From positions 1 through 10,542 of the forward strand of contig JBQTIB010000143.1 in assembly GCA_052389435.1 (NCBI GenBank): a stretch of 10,542 nt of DNA. Direction: 5' to 3'. The translations under genes and the position numbers were made by a program. Shown here one piece after another: positions 5,335 to 10,542 of this stretch. This DNA is from JBQTKD01 sp052389435. GTDB taxonomy: Bacteria > Actinomycetota > Actinomycetes > Sporichthyales > Sporichthyaceae. The notes under the pieces were generated by a model, which saw only the letters and a list, made by a program, of their open reading frames with translations, searched no databases and was not told where the DNA came from. Positions within the stretch are counted from its first letter, which is position 1, and every line of letters begins with the position of its first letter.

Positions 5335-6938
5335 TGCGTTCGAACGTCACCGGACTGCTCGGCCGGGCCACGCGTACCTTCGCCACGTTCACCTCCGCGC
5401 AGAAGGTCATCTCGATCCTGGCCGTGCTCGGGCTGCTGCTCGGCGGCTACGCGTTCACCGCGTGGGCGTCCAAGCCGAGCTACGCGCCGCTGTTCACCGA
5501 CCTCGCCCCGGCGGACGCCAGCGCGATCGTCGACCAGTTGAACTCGGCCGGGACCCCCTACCAGCTGACCAACGGCGGAGCGACGATCCTCGTGCCGCAG
5601 GCGCAGGTCTACGACACCCGGATCGCGATGAGCGGCAAGGGCCTCGCACCGAGCGCCGGCAGCGCCGGATGGGGCCTGCTGGACAAGCAGGGCGTGACGA
5701 CCTCGAAGTTCCAGCAGCAGGTGGCCTACCGCCGCGCCCTCGAAGGCGAACTGGCCGCGACCGTCGGCGGGATCGAAGGCGTCAGCACCGCCGTGGTCCA
5801 CCTCGCCCTGCCGGAGAAGGGCGTGTTCACCAAGGAGACCGAGGACGCCAAGGCCTCGGTCCTGGTCGCGACCACGCCGGGACGCGATCTGACGTCGGCT
5901 CAGGTGCAGGCGATCGTCAACCTGGTCTCCTCCGCGGTGGAGGGCATGAGCCCCGACGGGGTGACCGTCGCCGACTCCTCCGGCAAGGTCCTGTCGTCCT
6001 CGGCCAAGAACAACGCGGGCGCGGCCGCGGACAGCCGAGCCCAACAGACCCGCGACTACGAGACCCGCGTGGCCTCTTCCCTGCAGGCCATGATCGATCG
6101 CGTCGTCGGCCCCGGCCACTCCGAGGTGCGCCTGACCGCCGACCTGGACTTCGACCAGACCAAGACGACCACCGAGAAGTTCACCGACTCCGGCGCCAAG
6201 CCGACCGCGGGCAGCACGACCACCGAGAAGTTCACCGGCACCGGCGCGGCCACCGGCGGCGTCCTGGGCCCGGACAACATCGCCGTACCCGGCGGCACCA
6301 ACGGAAACGGCACCTACGAGAAAACGACCGCGACCGAGAACAACGCGCTCAATCGGGTCGTGGAGGAACGCGCCTCCGCCCCGGGCGCGGTGCGCAAGCT
6401 CAACGTCGCGGTGCTCCTGGACGCCAAGACCTCCGGCACGGCGAACCCGGAGCAGATCCAGGCCCTCGTCGCCTCGGCCGTCGGCCTCGACGCCAAGCGC
6501 GGCGACACCGTCGTGGTCGACTCGCTGCCCTTCGACGAAACCGCCGCCGCCTCCGCCGCCAAGGAGCTCGAAGCCGCGAAGAAGGCCGACGCTGCCGCCG
6601 AACGCAACGAACTGATCTTCGCCGCGGCGAAGTACCTCGGCATCGCCCTGCTTCTGCTCGTGCTCGTGCTCTTCGCCCGCAAGCGGCTGGCCCGGGCGGC
6701 GCGCAACGAGGCCGACCGTCGCGAGATCGAGGCGCTGCAGGCCGCACTGCTGGCCCAGGCGGACACCCGCGAGCTCGCCGCGGTCACCGGCGTCGACCGG
6801 TCCGGGACCGCGCTCGGCGAGTTGGCGCCGTCGGCGGCCGTCGCCGCCCGCTCCGACGTCGGCGACCTGGTGAAGTCCCAGCCCGAGGAAGTCGCCCAGC
6901 TGCTCCGCGGCTGGCTGGCGGACAGGAGGACCTCGTGA
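5334..6938 (+). CDS. fliF: Flagellar MS-ring protein FliF
   Basis: A 534-aa inner-membrane protein of family length. A transmembrane helix lies at about 25-45, followed by the YscJ/FliF ring-building domain. That domain carries SKFQQQVAYRRALEGELAAT (124-143), the conserved FxxQVxYxRALEGELAxT motif, then VSTAVVHLALPEKGVF (150-165). The C-terminal ring domain (about 240-400) includes RVVEERASAPGAVRKLNVAVLL. A second transmembrane helix is at about 427-447. The cytoplasmic tail ends VGDLVKSQPEEVAQLLRGWLAD (509-530), the segment that binds the FliG N-domain. The beta-collar region contains a 17-residue duplication (TTTEKFT at 278-284 and 295-301). ATG 5334 overlaps the fliE stop by one base. The TGA is overlapped (GTGA) by a short leader ORF rather than by fliG directly. 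Confidence 0.96.
   Translation: MRSNVTGLLGRATRTFATFTSAQKVISILAVLGLLLGGYAFTAWASKPSYAPLFTDLAPADASAIVDQLNSAGTPYQLTNGGATILVPQAQVYDTRIAMSGKGLAPSAGSAGWGLLDKQGVTTSKFQQQVAYRRALEGELAATVGGIEGVSTAVVHLALPEKGVFTKETEDAKASVLVATTPGRDLTSAQVQAIVNLVSSAVEGMSPDGVTVADSSGKVLSSSAKNNAGAAADSRAQQTRDYETRVASSLQAMIDRVVGPGHSEVRLTADLDFDQTKTTTEKFTDSGAKPTAGSTTTEKFTGTGAATGGVLGPDNIAVPGGTNGNGTYEKTTATENNALNRVVEERASAPGAVRKLNVAVLLDAKTSGTANPEQIQALVASAVGLDAKRGDTVVVDSLPFDETAAASAAKELEAAKKADAAAERNELIFAAAKYLGIALLLLVLVLFARKRLARAARNEADRREIEALQAALLAQADTRELAAVTGVDRSGTALGELAPSAAVAARSDVGDLVKSQPEEVAQLLRGWLADRRTS
6165..6237 (+). repeat. 51-bp-period direct repeat inside fliF
   Basis: A 22-bp sequence at 6165-6186 recurs exactly at 6216-6237, and similarity continues a few codons further. 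The period of 51 bp equals 17 codons. It encodes TTTEKFT twice (residues 278-284 and 295-301) in the Gly/Thr/Ala-rich loop of the FliF C-terminal ring region. It looks like a tandem duplication in a length-variable, tolerant segment. Confidence 0.75.
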
Positions 6939-7009
6939 GCGAGCGCAGCGAGCGAACCAACCGGCACGGCAGCGTCTGGCTCGCGAGGCCGACGAAGGAG
7001 GCCTCGTGA
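6935..7009 (+). CDS. 24-aa SERSERTN-type leader ORF between fliF and fliG
   Basis: GTG 6935 begins a 24-codon frame starting SERSERTN and ending KEAS. It has a strong Shine-Dalgarno, AGGAGGA at 6924-6930, four bases upstream. Its start overlaps the fliF TGA (GTGA at 6935-6938), and its TGA overlaps the fliG GTG (GTGA at 7006-7009), so it fills the only gap in an otherwise overlapping operon. The peptide is polar and basic with no membrane or secretion signal. From memory, N-termini beginning SERSE are recurrent in annotated actinobacterial proteins, which would fit a dispersed repeat rather than a functional peptide. More likely it serves translational coupling than acts as a protein. It could equally be an untranslated repeat. 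Confidence 0.45.
   Translation: MSERSERTNRHGSVWLARPTKEAS
6984..7006 (+). promoter_or_regulatory. Hairpin presenting the fliG Shine-Dalgarno
   Basis: CGAGGCC (6984-6990) pairs perfectly with GGCCTCG (7000-7006), around the loop GACGAAGGA. The fliG Shine-Dalgarno GAAGGAGG (6994-7001) lies mostly in the loop, and the first base of the fliG GTG closes the stem. Folding should hinder initiation unless a ribosome arriving through the 24-codon leader melts it. An alternative pairing of GCTCGC (6979-6984) with either upstream GCGAGC touches the stem base at 6984. The structure is seen directly; regulation is inferred. Confidence 0.5.
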
Positions 7010-8022
7010 GCGTCGACGTGGCCGTGCTGTCCGGGGTCACCAAGGCGGCGATCCTGCTCATGCAGGTGCCGCGTGAGGACTCCGCGCGGATTCTCGCCGC
7101 GATGCGCGAGGCCGAGGTCGAGGCCGTCGTCTCCGAGATCGTGCGCCTGCAGCACGTCGACGGCGACGTGGCCGATCGGGTCGTCGCGGAGTTCGCCGAA
7201 ATGGTCGCGGCCCGCCAGGTCGTACTCGAGGGCGGGGTGCGCTACGCCCGCGACCTGCTCGCCGGGGCGATCGGCGAAGAACGGGCCGAGGAGCTCATCG
7301 GGCGCATCTCCGCCTCGATGAAGGAGGTCCCGTTCGAGTTCCTGCGCCGGGCCGACCCGCGGCAGATCCTGTCCTACCTCAACGAGGAGCACCCGCAGAC
7401 GATCGCCCTGGTGCTCGCGCACATGAGCGCCGAGCAGGCCTCCCTCGTCCTCGGCGGCCTCAACCCCGACCTGCAGGCCGACGTCGCGCACCGCATCGCG
7501 CTGATGGACCGCACCGCCCCGGAGATCATCGCCTCGGTGGAGGCCTCGCTCAAGCGTCGGCTGCTCTCGGTGCTCGCGACCTCCGACTTCTCCGAGGTCG
7601 GCGGAATCACCCCGCTGGTCGACATCATCAGCCGCGCGGACCGGTCGACGGAGAAAATGATCCTGGAGGGCCTCGAGGGCCGGGACCCGGAACTCGCCGA
7701 CGAGATCCGCAGCCACATGTTCATGTTCAAGGACATCGTCGGCCTCGACGACCGCAGCGTTCAACTGGTGCTGCGTCAGATCGAAACTCCGACGCTGGCG
7801 ACCGCGCTCAAGGGCGTCGGCGAGGACGTGAAGGAGAAGATCCTGCGCAACATCTCCGAACGCGCCGCGGAGAACCTCGTCGAGGAGATCGACCTGATGG
7901 GCCCGGTTCGGCTGCGGACCGTCGAGGAGTCCCAGGCGAAGATCGTCCAGGCGATCCGCGCGTTGGAGGAGTCCGGCGAACTGGTCATGCGACGGGAGAC
8001 CGACGATGACTTCGTCTCCTGA
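7006..8022 (+). CDS. fliG: Flagellar motor switch / rotor protein FliG
   Basis: A 338-aa protein of usual length. The N-domain (about 1-95) starts LSGVTKAAILLMQVP and binds the FliF tail. The middle domain has EEHPQTIALVLAHM (127-140), the EHPQ motif that contacts FliM. The C-terminal torque domain contains MFMFKDIVGLDDRSVQLVLRQI (238-259), then ALKGVGEDVKEKILRNISER (267-286) and GPVRL (299-303). By alignment with E. coli FliG, the torque-helix charges are kept as K269, R286, E293, E294 and R302, with Glu replacing the two Asp. It forms the top of the cytoplasmic C ring and meets the stator. GTG 7006 has the best Shine-Dalgarno in the operon (GAAGGAGG), set in a hairpin. The stop lies 17 bp inside fliH. 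Confidence 0.96.
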   Translation: MSVDVAVLSGVTKAAILLMQVPREDSARILAAMREAEVEAVVSEIVRLQHVDGDVADRVVAEFAEMVAARQVVLEGGVRYARDLLAGAIGEERAEELIGRISASMKEVPFEFLRRADPRQILSYLNEEHPQTIALVLAHMSAEQASLVLGGLNPDLQADVAHRIALMDRTAPEIIASVEASLKRRLLSVLATSDFSEVGGITPLVDIISRADRSTEKMILEGLEGRDPELADEIRSHMFMFKDIVGLDDRSVQLVLRQIETPTLATALKGVGEDVKEKILRNISERAAENLVEEIDLMGPVRLRTVEESQAKIVQAIRALEESGELVMRRETDDDFVS

Positions 8023-8725
8023 CCGACTGCTGCGCGGCCGCCTCGCCGCGCAGGTCCCGTCAGCGCGGATGGACGCCGCCCTGGCCGTGCGCCGCGGCGC
8101 GGTCGACCTCGGCCACGACGCGCGCCTGGTCGACCCGACCCTGTCCGCCGCCTTCGACGAGATCGCGGAGTCGGTGCGAACCGCGGCCCGCGCCGAGGGC
8201 TACGCGATCGGTTGGGCGCAGGGCAGGCGCGCCGCGGCCGAGGCCGCCGAACTCGAAGCGGCGGTGGAGGCCGCGGCCCGGGCGGCACGGGAGGCGACCG
8301 CGGCGGCGGCGTTCGCCCGCGCCCTGCGCGCGCTCGAGGAGGCCGCGCAGGCGCTGGAGCGGCGTGCCGTCGTCCCGGCCGCCGACCTCGGCGACGCCGT
8401 CGTCGCCGCCTCCTTCGAGTTGGCCGGCGCGCTGCTCGGCCGCGAGCTCGCCCTGGCGCAGAGCCCGGGGCTGGACGCCGTGCGCCGCGCGCTGCGGCTG
8501 CTACCGGAGAACCGTCCGGTGACCGCTCGGCTGCACCCGGCCGACGCCGAACTCGTCCGGGCGGCGATCGCGGCCCTGCCGCCCGGAGAGCTCGGCCGCG
8601 AGGTGCTCGTCGTGGCCGACCCCGCCGTGGAGGCGGCCGGAGCGATCGTCGAGTGCGACGCCTCCCGCGTCGACGCCCAGCTCGGACCGGCGCTGGACCG
8701 GGCACGCGAGGCGCTGGGCCTGTGA
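8006..8725 (+). CDS. fliH: Flagellar export ATPase stator FliH
   Basis: A 239-aa protein fitting FliH in length, place and pattern, though it is sequence-divergent. It contains EGYAIGWAQGRRAA (64-77), the FliH EGYxxGxxxG turn. A long Ala/Glu/Arg-rich helix (about 74-120) follows, expected to be the elongated dimeric stalk. The C-terminal domain includes LPPGELGREVLVVADPAVEAAGAIVECDASRVDA, shown here only by its key points: VADP at 203-206, AGAIVE at 211-216 and VDA at 222-224, as in the FliH/YscL/V-ATPase E-subunit family. FliH binds FliI as a 2:1 complex, restrains its ATPase and carries it to the export gate. ATG 8006 has GGGAG at 7994-7998 and overlaps fliG by 17 bp in another frame. The stop overlaps the fliI GTG. 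Confidence 0.88.
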   Translation: MTSSPDRLLRGRLAAQVPSARMDAALAVRRGAVDLGHDARLVDPTLSAAFDEIAESVRTAARAEGYAIGWAQGRRAAAEAAELEAAVEAAARAAREATAAAAFARALRALEEAAQALERRAVVPAADLGDAVVAASFELAGALLGRELALAQSPGLDAVRRALRLLPENRPVTARLHPADAELVRAAIAALPPGELGREVLVVADPAVEAAGAIVECDASRVDAQLGPALDRAREALGL

Positions 8726-10068
8726 ACGCAACGACCCTCCCCCACCCGTGCGTGCTGCACCCCGACGTGCTGGCCGCCGCTGCGCCCCGCCGCACCGGCC
8801 TGGTCACCGGGGTCGTCGGACTCGTCGTCGACGTCGCCGGAATCCCCGCCGCCGTCGGCGAACTCGTCCTGATCGACCTCGGCGACGACCGCGCCGAGAT
8901 GCCCGCGGAGGTCGTCGCGGTGCACTCCACCGCGGCCGGCGGCCGGCTGGCCTGCATGCCGCTCGGGCCCGTGGCCGGGATCCGCGCCGGGCTGTCGGTG
9001 CGCGCCACCGGCGCCGCGTTGACCGTCGGCGTGGGCGAGGAACTGCGCGGCCGGGTCCTCGACGGACTCGGCGCGCCCATCGACGGCGGACCGTCGTTGA
9101 CGCATCTGCCGCGCGTGCCCGTGGAGGCCGCGGCCCCGCACCCACTGCTGCGCGGGCGCGTGTGCCGGCCCCTGTCCGTCGGCGTGAGGGCGCTGGACAC
9201 CCTCGTGCCGGTCGGACGCGGGCAGCGCCTGGGCATCTTCGCCGGTTCCGGCGTCGGCAAGTCCTCGCTGCTGTCGATGATCACCCGCGGCACCGACGCC
9301 ACGGTGTCGGTGATCTGCCTGGTCGGCGAACGCGGCCGGGAGGTGCGCGAGTTCCTCGAGAACGACCTCGGCCCGGCGGGCCTGGCCCGCTCCGTCGTCG
9401 TCGTCGCGACCTCGGATGCCGCGCCGATGGTGCGACTGCGCGCACCGTTCGTCGCCACCCGCATCGCCGAGCACCTGCGCGACTCCGGTCAGGACGTCCT
9501 GCTGCTGATGGACTCGCTGACCCGGATGGCCTACGCACAAAGGGAAGTGGGCCTGTCCGCCGGGGAGCCGCCCGCCACCCGCGGCTACCCGCCGAGCGTG
9601 TTCGCGCAACTGCCGCGGCTGCTCGAACGCGCCGGTCCGGGCGAGGTCGGCAGCATCACCGGCATCTACACCGTGCTGGTGGAGGGCGACGACCACAACG
9701 AACCGATCGGCGACGCCGCGCGTTCGATTCTCGACGGCCACGTCACCCTGACCCGCCGGCTCGCGACGGCCGGGCACTTCCCGAGCATCGACGTCCTGGA
9801 ATCGGTCTCCCGCGTCGTCGGTGCCGTCACCACCCCCGAGCAGCGGGCCCTCGCCGGCACGCTGCGGCGGCTGATGGCCGCGCATCGGGACGCGAAGGAA
9901 CTCATCGAGATCGGCGCCTACGTGCCGGGGACCAACCCCGACGTCGACCGCGCCCGCGAACTCGCACCCGGCATCGACGCGTTCCTGCGCCAGGACCTCG
10001 ACTCCCCGTCGGAGGCCGACGGCGCCTGGGCGGCCCTGAACGCGCTGCTGAACGGAGCGGGCGGATGA
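8722..10068 (+). CDS. fliI: Flagellum-specific export ATPase FliI
   Basis: A 448-aa F1-beta-like ATPase of the flagellar/type III secretion family. Walker A is GSGVGKSS (175-182, Lys180). GERGREVREF (202-211) carries the region with the catalytic glutamate. Walker B is DVLLLMDSLTR (258-268, Asp264). The FliI-typical GYPPSVFAQLPRLLERAG is at 288-305, GSITGIYTVLVEGDDHNEP (310-328) follows, and ARSILDGH is at 333-340. The C-terminal helical domain starts about 375. ATP hydrolysis by the hexamer with FliH and FliJ helps unfold and load export substrates. The GTG start at 8722 makes a GTGA overlap with the fliH stop and gives an N-terminus of normal length. The TGA overlaps the fliJ ATG (ATGA). 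All catalytic motifs are intact. Confidence 0.97.
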   Translation: MNATTLPHPCVLHPDVLAAAAPRRTGLVTGVVGLVVDVAGIPAAVGELVLIDLGDDRAEMPAEVVAVHSTAAGGRLACMPLGPVAGIRAGLSVRATGAALTVGVGEELRGRVLDGLGAPIDGGPSLTHLPRVPVEAAAPHPLLRGRVCRPLSVGVRALDTLVPVGRGQRLGIFAGSGVGKSSLLSMITRGTDATVSVICLVGERGREVREFLENDLGPAGLARSVVVVATSDAAPMVRLRAPFVATRIAEHLRDSGQDVLLLMDSLTRMAYAQREVGLSAGEPPATRGYPPSVFAQLPRLLERAGPGEVGSITGIYTVLVEGDDHNEPIGDAARSILDGHVTLTRRLATAGHFPSIDVLESVSRVVGAVTTPEQRALAGTLRRLMAAHRDAKELIEIGAYVPGTNPDVDRARELAPGIDAFLRQDLDSPSEADGAWAALNALLNGAGG

Positions 10069-10508
10069 GCACCGGATTCCTGCTCGGCACCGTGCTGCGG
10101 GTGCGGCGCCTGCGCGAAGACCTGGCCAAGGCCGAGGCCGCTGCCGCGGCGGCCGCAACGGGTCGCGCCGTCACCGACCACGCCCGCCGCGAGGCCGTGC
10201 TGGCCGGGCGCCCCGAGCCGGGCACCGCGGCGTCGGCGCACTGGCTGGCCACGCGGGCGGCCCTGCTCGGCATGGCCGGCGACGTCGCGACCGCCCGCGA
10301 ACTGGTCGCGGTCCGGCAGGTGGAGGCAGCCGCGGCGCTGGCCCGCTTCGGCACGGCGCGGCAGGAACGCGAAGGCGTGGAGGACCTCGCCGAGCGGCAC
10401 GCCGAGGCCGTCCGCCGCGAGCAGGAGACGGCCGCGCAGCGCGAAGCCGACGACCGGGCCGGCGCGGCGCACGCCCGCGCCCGCCGCCACGGGGCGGATG
10501 GCCGCTGA
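10065..10508 (+). CDS. fliJ: Flagellar export chaperone / ATPase stalk protein FliJ
   Basis: A 147-aa, Ala/Arg/Glu-rich, almost wholly helical protein of the FliJ size. It starts FLLGTVLRVRRLREDLAKAE, the family's conserved FxLxxVLxxRxxxEdxa pattern. Two long heptad-rich helices follow (about 8-47 and 59-132), as in the antiparallel coiled coil of FliJ, which sits in the pore of the FliI hexamer and touches FlhA. Ala-rich divergence means the call leans on position after fliI as much as on sequence. ATG 10065 has GGAG at 10054-10057 and overlaps the fliI stop (ATGA). Confidence 0.87.
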   Translation: MSTGFLLGTVLRVRRLREDLAKAEAAAAAAATGRAVTDHARREAVLAGRPEPGTAASAHWLATRAALLGMAGDVATARELVAVRQVEAAAALARFGTARQEREGVEDLAERHAEAVRREQETAAQREADDRAGAAHARARRHGADGR

Positions 10509-10542
10509 ACGGGATTGTCGAGGTGGAGGCGCGGGTGGCGGC
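10505..10542 (+). CDS. Start of the next gene in the operon (partial, uncertain)
   Basis: After fliJ the frame read from 10505 gives NGIVEVEARVAA to the window edge. This resembles the start of the small transglycosylase-type proteins often found after fliJ in actinobacteria (from memory; about 12 residues prove nothing). If translation follows the operon's four-base-overlap habit, the start would be CTG 10505 (CTGA with the fliJ TGA). GTG 10523 is the only standard start and would remove most of the motif. No clear Shine-Dalgarno favours either. Confidence 0.3.
   Translation, partial: MNGIVEVEARVA

Larger units (their letters stand above)
6924..7012 (+). repeat. 71-bp insert with duplicated RBS/start region between fliF and fliG
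   Basis: AGGAGGACCTCGTGAGCG (6924-6941) recurs with one base missing as AGGAGGCCTCGTGAGCG (6996-7012). Each copy contains a Shine-Dalgarno, a GTG start and, through GTGA, a stop of the preceding frame. Start codon to start codon is 71 bp. The insert also holds two GCGAGC copies (6939-6944, 6948-6953) complementary to GCTCGC at 6979-6984. This looks like a small repeat element that has been inserted or duplicated at a start codon while keeping translation signals at both ends. Confidence 0.7.

Noticed and set aside
4713..7061. Very long minus-strand open frame opposite flgC-fliF
   Set aside because: It mirrors third-position G/C bias of the plus-strand genes; the translation is low-complexity Gly/Arg/Val with no motif, and the plus-strand genes are certain.
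8200..10158. Long minus-strand open frame opposite fliH-fliI
   Set aside because: Antisense shadow of well-supported FliH and FliI; composition is Arg/Gly/Ala-rich and unlike a protein family.
10498..10542. ATG 10498 as start of the next gene
   Set aside because: The frame gives a Gly-rich sequence without family resemblance and overlaps fliJ by 11 bp; the CTG/GTG frame looks more protein-like.
1..10542. CRISPR arrays, tRNA or rRNA genes, riboswitches
   Set aside because: No regularly spaced repeats, tRNA cloverleaf or rRNA-like sequence was seen on either strand.

Overview
The window is very GC-rich, with strong G/C preference at third codon positions, many GTG starts and genes packed with 1-17 bp stop/start overlaps. 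The flagellar gene order is flgB-flgC-fliE-fliF-fliG-fliH-fliI-fliJ. Together these point to a motile, high-GC Gram-positive actinobacterium. Genus cannot be fixed from the sequence; a motile member of the Pseudonocardiales or a neighbouring order is a guess.

Left part (1-3497), an accessory or mixed region. The window opens inside the end of an IS5-family insertion sequence, with the transposase N-terminus on the minus strand. Its outer end abuts the 3' remnant of a SpoIIE/RsbU-type PP2C phosphatase gene (124-471). Next come a convergent GNAT acetyltransferase (479-1012, minus) and, divergent from it, an intact small carboxylesterase/acyl-protein-thioesterase-type alpha/beta hydrolase (1081-1755). 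An unrecognised secreted, C-terminally anchored, beta-propeller-like protein of about 510 aa follows (1965-3497). It has a hairpin in its leader and one rare TTA leucine codon.

Middle (3498-4277), about 780 bp with no gene I can support. It is less GC-rich than its surroundings and may be decayed DNA. It starts with a possible terminator hairpin. It ends with a FliA/WhiG-like (sigma-28 type) promoter candidate and a perfect 10-bp inverted repeat at the predicted transcript start, just ahead of flgB.

Right part (4278-10542), the flagellar basal-body/export operon, reading right. FlgB and FlgC are proximal rod proteins, and FliE joins the rod to the MS ring. FliF is the MS ring, and FliG is the C-ring rotor and torque protein. 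FliH, FliI and FliJ are the stator, ATPase and stalk of the export ATPase complex. The beginning of a further gene probably overlaps the fliJ stop. All junctions are tight overlaps except fliF-fliG. There a 71-bp insert duplicates the ribosome-binding site and start region, encodes a 24-aa SERSERTN-type leader ORF coupled at both ends by GTGA overlaps, and can form a hairpin that exposes the fliG Shine-Dalgarno in its loop. This is the most unusual structure in the window. Otherwise the operon is conventional, and I see no complete new defence, mobile or metabolic system.
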